From: Lentilactobacillus hilgardii DSM 20176 = ATCC 8290
GTDB taxonomy: Bacteria > Bacillota > Bacilli > Lactobacillales > Lactobacillaceae
Assembly: GCF_000159315.1 (NCBI RefSeq)
Contig: NZ_GG669992.1
Span: 793,894 to 853,031, forward strand
DNA: 59,138 nt
Direction: 5' to 3'
The notes beneath the pieces were generated by a model that was given only the letters and a program-made list of their open reading frames with translations, was not told the DNA's origin and ran no database searches. Numbering within the stretch: position 1 is the stretch's first letter; each line of letters starts with the position of its first letter. Shown in pieces: positions 8,312 to 16,826 of the stretch. The translations under genes were made by a program, and so were the position numbers.

Positions 8312-9130
8312 ATGGTTAACGAAACGGTTCAAGCTCTTACGATTGCAGGAACTGACAGTGGCGGTGGCGCCGGCGTTATGGCAGACATTAAGACAATGCA
8401 GGAACGTCATGTCTTCTCGGCGGCTGTGGTGGTCGCGGTTACTGCGCAAAATACTATTGGCGTTCAGGACTTTATGGCAATGCCAAAGAAAATGATTGAT
8501 GAGCAATTTGCTTCAATAGCGGATGACTTAAAAATTCGGGCATGTAAAACCGGTATGTTGGCTGATGTACCGACTGTTGAAGCAGTTGTCAAAAATTTAA
8601 AAAAGTATGATTTGGGGCCGTTAACGGTTGACCCGGTGATGATTGCCAAGGGTGGTGCACGTTTGCTTTCCGAAGATGCCATTAGCACTGTACGTGAAAA
8701 ACTATTGCCGCTGGCTGATATTTTAACGCCAAATCTGCCCGAAGCAGAAGAATTAGCCGGCATGAAAATTAATGATCACGATCAAATGATTCAGGCCGCT
8801 AAAAAGCTTCAAAGTATGGGTGTTAAAAACGTGTTGATTAAAGGCGGTCATCAAGTCGAATCAAAAGAATCCTCTGATTTTATTTTGCTTGAAAACGGCA
8901 ATTCTTTTTGGGTCAGTTCACCAAGAGTCGACACTAAGCGGACGCATGGAACAGGAGATACACTCTCTTCATGTATCACAGCCGAATTAGCGAAGGGAAG
9001 CGATGTTGAAACGGCTATTCGCACCGGTAAGAAATATGTTCAGGCTACTATTGCAAACGGCATTCAGGTAGGACACGGGCATGGGCCGCTGAATCACTGG
9101 GCCAAGATTGACAAAGAGGGTGACGACTGA
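8312..9130 (+). CDS. thiD: Hydroxymethylpyrimidine/phosphomethylpyrimidine kinase
   Basis: Phosphorylates HMP and HMP-P to HMP-PP, one of the two substrates of ThiE. The ribokinase-like fold is shown by ALTIAGTDSGGGAGVMADIKTM at the start, LTVDPVMIAKGG in the middle and RTHGTGDTLSSCI near the end, where the Asp is the catalytic base. AAAGGAG precedes the ATG. Its TGA overlaps the ATG of thiE by one base (TGATG), pointing to translational coupling. Confidence 0.95.
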   Translation: MVNETVQALTIAGTDSGGGAGVMADIKTMQERHVFSAAVVVAVTAQNTIGVQDFMAMPKKMIDEQFASIADDLKIRACKTGMLADVPTVEAVVKNLKKYDLGPLTVDPVMIAKGGARLLSEDAISTVREKLLPLADILTPNLPEAEELAGMKINDHDQMIQAAKKLQSMGVKNVLIKGGHQVESKESSDFILLENGNSFWVSSPRVDTKRTHGTGDTLSSCITAELAKGSDVETAIRTGKKYVQATIANGIQVGHGHGPLNHWAKIDKEGDD

Positions 9131-9786
9131 TGGCAATGGCATTTAAAGTCGGTATGTTACGGGCGTATTTTATTGCCGGCACACAAGATATTAAAAAGTC
9201 AAATCTGACGTTACCAGAGGTACTTACTCAAGCTTTACAGTCAGGCATTACCGCGTTTCAGTATCGTGAAAAGGGCCCCGGATCTCTCTCGGAAGAGAAA
9301 AAGGTTGATATGGCGCATACACTTCGGAAGCTTTGCGAAACCTACAAAATTCCGTTTATCGTGGATGATGATGTTGATTTGGCACTTGAAACAGCGGCTG
9401 ACGGCATTCATGTTGGCCAAAAAGACGAGCGGGTAACGAAAGTGATTCAACAAGTCGGCACAAAAATGTTTGTTGGGCTTTCCTGTGATACAAAAGAGCA
9501 GGTTGCCATTGCCAATGAAACCGAGGGTATTAGTTACATAGGAAGTGGCCCTGTGTATCCAACTGGTTCAAAAGCAGATGCCGATCCGGTGATTGGGATA
9601 GCCGGTTTAAAGAGGCTGGTTCAGTCCAGCCGGTTGCCTGTCGTTGCAATTGGTGGGATTACCGAGGAAAACATTTCTGAATTGCCACAAACAGGAGTGG
9701 CTGGTGCGTCTGTTATTTCCATGATTGCCCAAAGCAACGATATTAAGCGAGCCGTTACGAGAATGCGGGCTGTCTTCGAAAAGTAA
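9130..9786 (+). CDS. thiE: Thiamine phosphate synthase
   Basis: Condenses HMP-PP with thiazole phosphate to thiamine monophosphate. The TIM-barrel landmarks are YREKG, VDDDVDLALETAADGIHVGQ and YIGSGPVYPTGSKADADPVIG. 218 aa. The start overlaps the thiD stop; a second in-frame ATG two codons later (MAMAF) is possible. No clear terminator follows, so readthrough into the next gene is possible. Confidence 0.95.
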   Translation: MAMAFKVGMLRAYFIAGTQDIKKSNLTLPEVLTQALQSGITAFQYREKGPGSLSEEKKVDMAHTLRKLCETYKIPFIVDDDVDLALETAADGIHVGQKDERVTKVIQQVGTKMFVGLSCDTKEQVAIANETEGISYIGSGPVYPTGSKADADPVIGIAGLKRLVQSSRLPVVAIGGITEENISELPQTGVAGASVISMIAQSNDIKRAVTRMRAVFEK

Positions 9787-9856
9787 TTCCTTTGCTAAAG
9801 TCACCGGGGTACCGTATGATGAAAGTAATAAATCTCGATGATTGGCAGTGAAAAGG

Positions 9857-10711
9857 ATGACGACTCAATCAACGCGGAGCCTCTCCGCACAATTTCGTAA
9901 GATACAGCAACAAATTGATAACAGTAAGCCGGGGAAAATTATTGCCAACACAAAATTAAACGGCAACCAGCACAAGTTTAAGGTGCAGTCTCATGGTAAG
10001 TCAATTGATTTTAGCGGTCCTGAATGGCTGGTAGATAGTTTTCGACAGGCAAGTGAAAATGGCAAGCAGCTTGAAGATAAATATCCGGCCCACAAAGAAT
10101 TTTTTGAACGGATTGCCAAGCTTCATTGGACATGGATTGACCAGATGCCATTGAACTCTGAGCGCATCGACAGGCTCTTAAAGCTTGATGATCATGAGCT
10201 GAATCAAGTGTTTGTCGATACCTTGATTCGGGATTCCCACAACTTACTTAATCAAAACCTGGATGATTTGGCGGCTTCTTTGGATAATGGTCATGCCAAA
10301 CAAATTAAAATTGTTAAACGACTGATTTACCAAGCACACGATAATTACATCGTTTTGTTTAATTTGCTGTTTTCAATTCTAGAAATGGTAACTGTTCAAA
10401 AATATGGTCAGTCGCGAACAGCTACCTGGAACTATAATCCGTCTCTAAATGAAATTAAACGGATAAACGAGCAAATCAAAACGGATCGGCATAAGCAGTT
10501 TGGCCGGCTACTTGAGTTGAATGAATTGGATGTTTTGTCGGGGTTATATAAATTCTTTGATTTTAACTCTTATCATTTACAAACGATGCCGTACTCCAGA
10601 CATACAGTTGAACACGGTAAATTTGATCCAAATAATTATACCTTTACCGAATTCATGCAATTGGTGCTTCTTAGTAGAAATATTGCGGTTTCCTTTAAAG
10701 GAGAGAAGTAG
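9857..10711 (+). CDS. Protein of unknown function with a C-terminal RHxxxHG motif
   Basis: About 284 aa, soluble, rich in helix formers. No family is recognised with confidence. The C-terminal stretch YSRHTVEHGKFDP followed by FMQLVLLSRNIAV has the R-H-x3-H-G then hydrophobic-helix layout seen in several HEPN-like domains of abortive-infection and toxin proteins. This is a resemblance only. The start is uncertain: GTG 9848 and TTG 9842 are in frame, and no strong ribosome binding site precedes any of them. It follows thiE by 70 bases with no terminator between, so it may be read from the thi promoter. Confidence 0.6.
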   Translation: MTTQSTRSLSAQFRKIQQQIDNSKPGKIIANTKLNGNQHKFKVQSHGKSIDFSGPEWLVDSFRQASENGKQLEDKYPAHKEFFERIAKLHWTWIDQMPLNSERIDRLLKLDDHELNQVFVDTLIRDSHNLLNQNLDDLAASLDNGHAKQIKIVKRLIYQAHDNYIVLFNLLFSILEMVTVQKYGQSRTATWNYNPSLNEIKRINEQIKTDRHKQFGRLLELNELDVLSGLYKFFDFNSYHLQTMPYSRHTVEHGKFDPNNYTFTEFMQLVLLSRNIAVSFKGEK

Positions 10712-10753
10712 GCCACTGATACTGTTATCTAGCCGAAACGTGCGCCAAAAAAC

Positions 10754-10831
10754 AGCTCCCGGCCATATAAGCAATCAAATCCAATATTCAAACCCAGAAT
10801 ATTTGATTTGATCGCTTATATTCTGGGAGCT
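10754..10831. repeat. 78-bp imperfect palindrome, probable bidirectional terminator
   Basis: AGCTCCC at the left end pairs with GGGAGCT at the right, and the interior ATATAAGC / GCTTATAT and AATCAAAT / ATTTGATT also pair around a short loop. It is unusually long for a terminator and only a weak T-tract follows (CGTTTTC). It could also be a mobile palindrome, but no second copy is seen in the window. Confidence 0.6.
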
Positions 10832-10864
10832 AATCGTTTTCTGTCGCACTCTTTTCTTCAGAAA

Positions 10865-10892
10865 TGTTACACTATAGTTACTTGCTCGTTAC
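10865..10892 (+). promoter_or_regulatory. Three 11-bp-spaced GTTAC half-sites (WalR/PhoP-like)
   Basis: TGTTAC, AGTTAC and CGTTAC begin at 10865, 10876 and 10887, an exact 11-bp period. OmpR-family response regulators such as WalR (TGTWAH-N5-TGTWAH) bind direct repeats spaced this way. Only the first half-site fits the WalR consensus perfectly. The next gene, 117 bases on, encodes a secreted protein. Confidence 0.4.
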
Positions 10893-11008
10893 ATTTATTG
10901 AGTTTCAGTGAAAACGAGGGCATAAGCCTTGTACTTTTTCTGATAAATCGTTATAAATGAATGTGAGTCATGTATTTTTTATTTTACAAATTAAGGTGGG
11001 GATATGTA

Positions 11009-12580
11009 ATGAAGGGACATTTTAAGTTTGCTGTAATGACAGCTCTCTTATTTGCGTCCGCCGGAATATTCGGAATCGCTGCTAACGCCAATGCTGACGT
11101 TATCGATGCACCCGGCTCGGCTGGCTCAATCAAACAAGTTAATGCCGGTAACGTGTTAAAAGATTATGACGAAGAGGCTCTTAACACAGTTAATAATGAT
11201 ACGCCTCAAGGGAATACGTCGAAGAAATACGCGAAGTATGATCTTGATCCATCAGGCTATAACTACGCTAACTCCTATTCAACAATTTCAGGTAGTTCGC
11301 AATCAAATACATTTAAGACCAAATGGTTCTTACCAGATGGTTTTAACGTTTCCAACCTGCAACACGGTAACTTCCAAAGTGTCACTATGGATGATAGCGG
11401 AAACGTTTACTTCGTTGAATCAAATGGAACCAATACAAACCAAGGGGCAATCGTTAAGTTCAATATGGCCAAGTTGCAGCAGCTTGGTGTCAACAACGAT
11501 CCTTTAGCTTTGTGGCAAGCATTTGATTACTTTAACCCTTACACAACGGATGGAACGGCACATAACCAGGAATACGAAGATGCGTATAATCAAATGAAAG
11601 GGTCATTTGATCAGATTAAGACGTTAACCAATACGCTTAACCAGAATAAATCTTGGCAGAATAATCAGAATAACTACCAGAATAATGCGCAAAAGTGGTA
11701 TTATTACTGGAAAAATAAGAAATCTAAGAATCAAAAAATTGTAAAATCTGCCAAGTATTCTTATGCTTCTAAACAAAAGGCCAAGAAGATTGTTAAACAG
11801 GCAACTACTAAGATGGCACAATGGATGAAGTCATATCAGATGCATAAGAAGAAGGTTGCCAACTACAACAAAAAGATCACATCCATTCAAAACCAGATCA
11901 ATACTTATCAAAGTCAGGTTGATGCGGTTAAAGCACAAAATCCTGAGATGTTTAAGTATGTTGATATCGCTCAAACCGCACAATTGTCTCCAGAGGTTGA
12001 CATAGGTCATGGTCAGACATTGGCTTTCAACCCACAAAACAAACACATTTATCTTGCTGAAGATAACACGTTAACCGACTTGAAGACACGGGATGATAAC
12101 AACACTGTTCTTGAAATGGATCCGAATACGTTAAATCCAATTCGTGAATATAACTTCAAGATGTACCACGGTGATAGTGCCAACTTACAGTTGCATACAC
12201 TTGCATTTGATAAGAGTGGTAATGCATACTGGGGTCGTAAATATGGCAAGGGATACATCTTGTTCTATGGTCGTTTAGATGAAAACGGTGTCTCCTTCCA
12301 AGCTTCACAAAACATGGTTGGAAACCGTGGTGGTACCACCAACCAAGGGATGAGTTATAATCCACAGAATGATCGGGTTTACTTTGTTTCCGATGATATT
12401 TTAACGTCTATTCCGGCTGAAAAGGTGCGGGATAGTAACTTCACTGCTAGTGATATTCACTATCAAGCATTTGATTCACAACGTGAGTTTGAAAGCTTAA
12501 CGTTTGACCAGGATGGTTATGGCTACTTGTTGGCATTATGGCCGCCTGAGTTAATGCAATCAACAGCACCATTAAATTAA
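11009..12580 (+). CDS. Large secreted protein: split beta-propeller-like fold with a coiled-coil insert
   Basis: About 523 aa. A signal peptide (residues 1-28) ends ANANA before DVIDAPGS. NHL/propeller-like repeats (FQSVTMDDSGNVYFVES, LAFNPQNKHIYLAED, LAFDKSGNAYWGR, MSYNPQNDRVYFVSD, LTFDQDGYGYLLAL) are interrupted at about residues 190-310 by a Lys/Gln/Asn-rich helical segment that looks coiled-coil. No LPxTG or membrane anchor, so it is released or held non-covalently. AAGGTGGGG precedes the ATG at 11009; an in-frame upstream start at 10970 would spoil the signal peptide. Similar extracellular proteins of lactobacilli have no assigned function. Confidence 0.8.
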   Translation: MKGHFKFAVMTALLFASAGIFGIAANANADVIDAPGSAGSIKQVNAGNVLKDYDEEALNTVNNDTPQGNTSKKYAKYDLDPSGYNYANSYSTISGSSQSNTFKTKWFLPDGFNVSNLQHGNFQSVTMDDSGNVYFVESNGTNTNQGAIVKFNMAKLQQLGVNNDPLALWQAFDYFNPYTTDGTAHNQEYEDAYNQMKGSFDQIKTLTNTLNQNKSWQNNQNNYQNNAQKWYYYWKNKKSKNQKIVKSAKYSYASKQKAKKIVKQATTKMAQWMKSYQMHKKKVANYNKKITSIQNQINTYQSQVDAVKAQNPEMFKYVDIAQTAQLSPEVDIGHGQTLAFNPQNKHIYLAEDNTLTDLKTRDDNNTVLEMDPNTLNPIREYNFKMYHGDSANLQLHTLAFDKSGNAYWGRKYGKGYILFYGRLDENGVSFQASQNMVGNRGGTTNQGMSYNPQNDRVYFVSDDILTSIPAEKVRDSNFTASDIHYQAFDSQREFESLTFDQDGYGYLLALWPPELMQSTAPLN

Positions 12581-12638
12581 ATACTGAATTTCCGAACTTG
12601 ATGATTGAATCAGTCATTTGATAGTAATGGAATATTTT

Positions 12639-12684
12639 AAAAAGGTTCTTGCAACGGTAATGAAAACGTTGTAAGAGCCTTTTT
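12639..12684 (+). terminator. Terminator of the secreted-protein gene
   Basis: AAAAAGGTTCTTGCAACG pairs with CGTTGTAAGAGCCTTTTT around a 10-base loop. Confidence 0.9.
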
Positions 12685-12742
12685 AATAACAGAAATAAGT
12701 AAAAGCATTATGAATTTTATTCTAATTGTATTAAAAAATATA

Positions 12743-12772
12743 TTGACAATGGTAATAATTCGCAAGTATACT
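12743..12772 (+). promoter_or_regulatory. Promoter of the siderophore ABC operon
   Basis: TTGACA (12743-12748), 18-base spacer, TATACT (12767-12772). Confidence 0.7.
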
Positions 12773-12790
12773 TAGCGTATTGATTTCCGG

Positions 12791-12825
12791 GGGGATTTGG
12801 CAAAGCTTTATTTTGTCGGATCCCC
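12791..12825 (+). other. Leader hairpin in the 5' UTR of the siderophore operon
   Basis: GGGGATTTGGC pairs with GTCGGATCCCC (with G-T pairs), followed by TCTTACTTTTTAAT. It sits between the promoter and fhuC, so it would act as an attenuator or a processing/stability hairpin. No known riboswitch is recognised. Confidence 0.5.
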
Positions 12826-12842
12826 TCTTACTTTTTAATAAA

Positions 12843-12862
12843 TTAGAATTATTATCATAATG
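12843..12862 (+). promoter_or_regulatory. Fur-like box before fhuC
   Basis: TTAGAATTATTATCATAATG resembles the Gram-positive Fur box (core TGATAATNATTATCA). It shares TTAGAAT-Y-ATTATCA with the site at 35907 before feoA, the other iron operon of this window. It is placed downstream of the promoter and would act as a roadblock. Confidence 0.5.
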
Positions 12863-12892
12863 ATGTCGTTCTAAAATAAAGGGGCTGAAAAG

Positions 12893-13684
12893 ATGGCAGA
12901 TAGTTTGGCAGCAAAAGATTTAACAGCAGGGTATGGACATAAAGTCGTGATTGATCATCAGGACATTTCAATCGCTCAGGGTCAGATTACCGGATTAATA
13001 GGTCCAAACGGAAGTGGCAAGTCGACTTTATTTAATGTATTGAATGGTTTCGAGTCGCCGATTTCAGGAACGGTGACTTTAAGCGGAAAGCCGATTTCAA
13101 GATTCAGTGCTCGCCAACGCGCACAACAGATTGCCTGTTTACCGCAGCGGACAGTTATTCCGGATGGGATTACTGTTTTTGAATTGGTTTCTTATGGACG
13201 CTATTGTCGGCAACGTGGCTTCCACCATCTGTCACAAACAGATCGAAAAGCTATTAATGACGCAATTCAGGCAGTTCACATGACCTCAAAGGCAGATGAA
13301 CTGCTGACCAGTCTTTCTGGCGGTCAACAGCAGCGGGCGTTGATTGCCATGACACTTGCTCAAGACAGCTGTATCTTGATGCTTGACGAACCGACTACAT
13401 ACTTGGATCTGACAAATCAACTTGAGATTTTAAATCTGTTACAGGAACTAAATGCCAAGTTCCGGAAAACAATCATTATTGTGTTACATGATTTAAATGA
13501 AGCTGCCCGTTACTGTCACCGATTGGTTTGTCTGGTTGATGGTCATGTAAAGGCAACCGGCAGACCGATTGACGTTATAACAAAGGCCATTTTAGCTGAT
13601 GTGTTTAAAGTTGATGGTGATATTCTTCATGATCATGGCTGCCCACAAATCATGAATTGCCATACGCTGGCAATGCCATCATGA
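12893..13684 (+). CDS. fhuC: Iron-siderophore ABC transporter, ATP-binding protein
   Basis: Cytoplasmic ATPase of an iron-complex importer. Walker A GPNGSGKST at 37-45, signature LSGGQQQR, Walker B CILMLDEPTTYLD, then the H-loop IIIVLHDLNEAARY; this last form and the spacing are typical of the FhuC/FecE group. 263 aa. AAAGGGG precedes the ATG. The stop overlaps the next gene's start (ATGA). First of four genes ordered ATPase, permease, permease, binding protein. Iron-chelate, heme or cobalamin could be the cargo; the Fur-like box favours iron. Confidence 0.9.
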   Translation: MADSLAAKDLTAGYGHKVVIDHQDISIAQGQITGLIGPNGSGKSTLFNVLNGFESPISGTVTLSGKPISRFSARQRAQQIACLPQRTVIPDGITVFELVSYGRYCRQRGFHHLSQTDRKAINDAIQAVHMTSKADELLTSLSGGQQQRALIAMTLAQDSCILMLDEPTTYLDLTNQLEILNLLQELNAKFRKTIIIVLHDLNEAARYCHRLVCLVDGHVKATGRPIDVITKAILADVFKVDGDILHDHGCPQIMNCHTLAMPS

Positions 13685-14661
13685 TCTTTCATAAAAAAAG
13701 AGTGTTAACCGGTTGCCTGCTGCTGGCGTTGGGGTTTGCGGTTCTGCTGGATACTTTGGGCGGTCCAAAGTGGTATGGTATATCAGAATTTTGGCGGCCT
13801 ACCTCAAAATTAGCCACACAAATTCTGTGGGATGTCCGCATTCCAAGAGTGTTGGCCGCAATGCTGGTTGGCATTTTACTGGCGACTGGCGGTTTGTTGC
13901 TGCAAACAATTTCACATAATCCCTTGGCTGATCCGTCAATCATTGGTGTTAATGCCGGTGCAAATTTGGCTTTGATTGCGGGAGAATTAGCCGGACTTGC
14001 ATTGACAGTTCTTAATGCTTTTTGGCTGGCGCTTATAGGTGCATTATTGGCGTTCTTGGTTGTCATCGGGCTTTCCTTAAACAAAAAAGGATTCAGCCCA
14101 CTTCGATTACTACTTGGCGGCACTATTTTTTCAGGTTTTCTCAGTAGCATATCGATGGCAGTCAGTTTTATGACCAACAACACTCAACAATTTCGAGTTA
14201 TTCTGGCTGGCGGTTTTAGCGGTGCCAATTATGAACAGGTCGGCTTATTGGTTCTGGTTGCGATTGTGGTGGTGGGCAGTGTCTTTTTCTTTCGAACCGA
14301 ATTTACGCTGTTGGGGCTTGACCATCAAACAACCGTTGGACTGGGACTTTCTTTTAAAAAATTAATGGGGATCGCAATTGCTTTAATCGTATTAGCTGCC
14401 GGTAGTTCCGTAGCTGTAGGTGGCAACATCGGGTTTGTCGGGGTGGGCGTGCCCCAAATGGTCAATTTTGTTCATCCCGGTTCATTCAAAGCCAACGTTT
14501 TTCCGATTGCACTGTGCGGCGGCATTTTTATGCTGTTTGCCGATTTGATTTCCAAAGCAGCGGTCAGTTCTGTTGAATTACCGTTATCGGCCCTAAGTGC
14601 CATTGTCGGTGGGATCGTTTTGTTTATATTGGTGGCCTTTAAAAAGAAGGTAGTGAAATGA
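13681..14661 (+). CDS. fhuB: Iron-siderophore ABC transporter permease (FecCD family)
   Basis: About 326 aa with nine to ten membrane helices. Family marks: DVRIPRVLAAMLVGILLATGGLLLQTISHNPLADPSIIGVNAGAN near the N-terminus and GGNIGFVGVGVPQMVNFVHP near the C-terminus, the stretch that contacts the ATPase. The ATG at 13681 overlaps the fhuC stop by four bases; an upstream in-frame start at 13657 is less likely. It overlaps the next permease by ATGA as well, so the operon is tightly coupled. Confidence 0.9.
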   Translation: MIFHKKRVLTGCLLLALGFAVLLDTLGGPKWYGISEFWRPTSKLATQILWDVRIPRVLAAMLVGILLATGGLLLQTISHNPLADPSIIGVNAGANLALIAGELAGLALTVLNAFWLALIGALLAFLVVIGLSLNKKGFSPLRLLLGGTIFSGFLSSISMAVSFMTNNTQQFRVILAGGFSGANYEQVGLLVLVAIVVVGSVFFFRTEFTLLGLDHQTTVGLGLSFKKLMGIAIALIVLAAGSSVAVGGNIGFVGVGVPQMVNFVHPGSFKANVFPIALCGGIFMLFADLISKAAVSSVELPLSALSAIVGGIVLFILVAFKKKVVK

Positions 14662-15659
14662 CAAGAAGGATACGGTTAGTACTGACTTTTATGATTCTTT
14701 GCACCATTTGGATTGGGCTTTTATTGGCAGTCTTGTCATTTGGAGACATCAAATTAAATGTCGTTGAGGTCATGAAATCTTTGTTTGGACTCAGTCGGGA
14801 TTTCACCACTAATTTTGTTGTTTGGCAGTTACGGTTCCCAGGCTTATTGGCATCGATTATCACGGGTGGTGAGTTGGCTGTTAGCGGTTTGATTCTGCAA
14901 ATCCTGACGCATAATTCGTTGGCAGATTCCACCATCCTTGGCATTAACGCCGGTGCGAGCCTTGGTGTTGTGATTGCCATGTTTGTATCGGCTGCAGTTG
15001 GCCTTCATTTAATTTCTTCCTGGCTGTTGCTGGCAGCACTTATTGGCGGACTTACCAGTTCCGGATTACTCATGTTGGTTGGTCGGCAACAATCCGCAAT
15101 TAAAATTTTATTGGCATGAGTAGCCTTAACAGCAGTTTTGAATGGTATTATTTTGATGCTTGAATTGGAAATGAACCAGTTTGATTTTGATAAAGTATTG
15201 GTTTGGTTGAATGGCAGTTTTTGGAATCTGGGTATGCCATTTTTAACGACCCAATTATTGCTTGGTATTGGTCTGATTATTCTAGTTATCTTAATGGTCC
15301 CGGCACTTAATGGGTTAACATTGGGGAGTCGTGGTGCTTATGGCATTGGTGTGAACGTTAAGGTGGCCGGTAATGTGTTGATGGGCATTGCCATTCTATG
15401 TGCAACCGGAGCGGTTTTGGTTGGTGGGGCCATTAGTTTTGTTGGCTTAATGGCACCTAACATTGCCAGAAAATTAGTAGGGCAGCGGGTGACTTATTTA
15501 TTGCCGACCAGTTGGTTACTCGGCTGTTGTATTATGATGCTGGCTCAGTTTGTGGCAACCAATGCGTTTGGAAAAACAGCGTTGCCGGTTGGATTAGTTG
15601 TTTCAGCGGTTACCGTGCCGTATTTTATTTACTTGTTATTTTCAGAAAGGGTTGAATAA
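14658..15659 (+). pseudogene. fhuG: Second FecCD-type permease, interrupted by an in-frame TGA
   Basis: The frame runs from the ATG at 14658 (ATGA overlap with fhuB) to TAA at 15657-15659, but a TGA at 15117-15119 splits it. The first half ends KILLA and the reading resumes VALTAVLNGIILML in the same frame. Related permeases read LLAGxALxAL at this point, so a GGA-to-TGA change explains the stop. The two halves together give the normal length of about 333 codons and keep QLRFPGLLASIITGGELAVSGLILQ and GAISFVGLMAPNIARKLVG. Without suppression the transporter lacks one of its two membrane subunits. Recent loss or a base error are the alternatives. Confidence 0.88.
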
Positions 15660-16630
15660 TGATGAAAAAGAAACATACATATCTTAAGGTGTTGTCTGTT
15701 GCTATGATGGCACTTTTATTTTTGGCGGGTTGTGGAAGGGGAAATTCGGACAAGTCTGCCAATAAGGAGTCGACAAGCAGTACCAGGGTCATTCGGACTG
15801 CTTCCGGAAAAGTTAAAATTCCTACCGATCCAAAACGGATTGTGACTAATGTTTATACAGGGGATGTATTATCGTTGAGCGGTCACGTTGTGGGTGCAAC
15901 GTCCATTGATTTTACGAGCCCATATATAACAAAGTCTCAAAAAAAAGGCATCACGAATCTGGGGTTAACGATGAAGCCGGAAGCGGTGCTGAAGTTGAAG
16001 CCTGATTTGATCGTGACATCCAATGAGTCAGATGTGAAGCCATTGAAAAAGATTGCACCGGTTGTGTATATTCCCTACGGCACAACGGGTAATATTGAAA
16101 AAAAGGCAACTAAGTTCGGTCAGGTCCTGAACCGACAAAAGCAGGCTCAGAGTTGGATTGCCAAATTTAAAAGCGAATCCGATAAGCAGTCACAGCGATT
16201 GAAAAAAGCGGGAATCAATCCGACTAAAACGTCAATCGGTATTTATGATATGCAGAACGGTAAATTATTCGTAGATGGCGCGAAATGGGGACGTGGCGGT
16301 CAAGCGTTGGTTACCGGACTTGGATTTAAACTGCCTGCTTCTATTCAAAAGATTGACCAAGGTGCAGGCTTTCAGCAGATTTCTTTGGAGTCGTTGAAGA
16401 AGTATTCGGCGGACTGGCTGTTCTTTACAAATACAACGAGTGGGAAATCAACGAATAAGCAGGCAATTTCGGATCTAAAATCGAATCCGGTGTGGAAGAG
16501 CCTACCGGCAGTCGAAGCGGGCCATGTTGTTCAGTTGCCGGAAAATAAAATGTATTACTTTGATCCAACTGCCGTATACCAACAATTGAAATTGGTGACG
16601 GATGCAATGGTGAAAAGTGTGCGGAGCTAA
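15659..16630 (+). CDS. fhuD: Iron-siderophore-binding lipoprotein
   Basis: 323-aa substrate-binding protein of the class III (FhuD/BtuF) type. Signal peptide with lipobox LAGC, lipidated Cys25; then RTASGKVKIPTDPKRIV, the entry to the helical-backbone fold, and EAVLKLKPDLIVTS. The start ATG overlaps the preceding stop (TAATG); the second ATG (15662) is also possible. Its last codons (SVRS-stop) come from a copy of the intergenic repeat that begins at 16616, so the C-terminus has been rewritten by that element. Confidence 0.9.
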   Translation: MMKKKHTYLKVLSVAMMALLFLAGCGRGNSDKSANKESTSSTRVIRTASGKVKIPTDPKRIVTNVYTGDVLSLSGHVVGATSIDFTSPYITKSQKKGITNLGLTMKPEAVLKLKPDLIVTSNESDVKPLKKIAPVVYIPYGTTGNIEKKATKFGQVLNRQKQAQSWIAKFKSESDKQSQRLKKAGINPTKTSIGIYDMQNGKLFVDGAKWGRGGQALVTGLGFKLPASIQKIDQGAGFQQISLESLKKYSADWLFFTNTTSGKSTNKQAISDLKSNPVWKSLPAVEAGHVVQLPENKMYYFDPTAVYQQLKLVTDAMVKSVRS

Positions 16631-16704
16631 GCGGTTAACGTTCGGAGTGTAAGGCGTCGATTTCGAAAATCCCAGGCTTGGATTTTTGAAATGGATCCCT
16701 TATC
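16616..16704. repeat. Truncated copy of the 119-bp intergenic element
   Basis: Begins AGTGTGCGG inside the end of the lipoprotein gene and keeps GCGGTTAACGTTCGGAGTG, TGTAAGG and GAAATGGATCCCTTA, but lacks the right outer arm (GAACGTT-GCTTTG ... CAGTCCTA). Confidence 0.8.
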
Positions 16705-16826
16705 AGTTATTAATGCGTCTAACAATGACGTCATAAAATTCAGTGGCCACTATTCCCAAACTTATGTATTCGCGGTACAATACATCGAGTATACGTATCT
16801 CCCGATTTAGAAGAACGGAGGAAAAT

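Noticed and set aside
12893-16630. Cobalamin (BtuCDF) importer instead of iron-siderophore
   Set aside because: Not excluded by the family, but the Fur-like box and FhuC/FhuD-type sequences favour iron, so iron was kept as the call.
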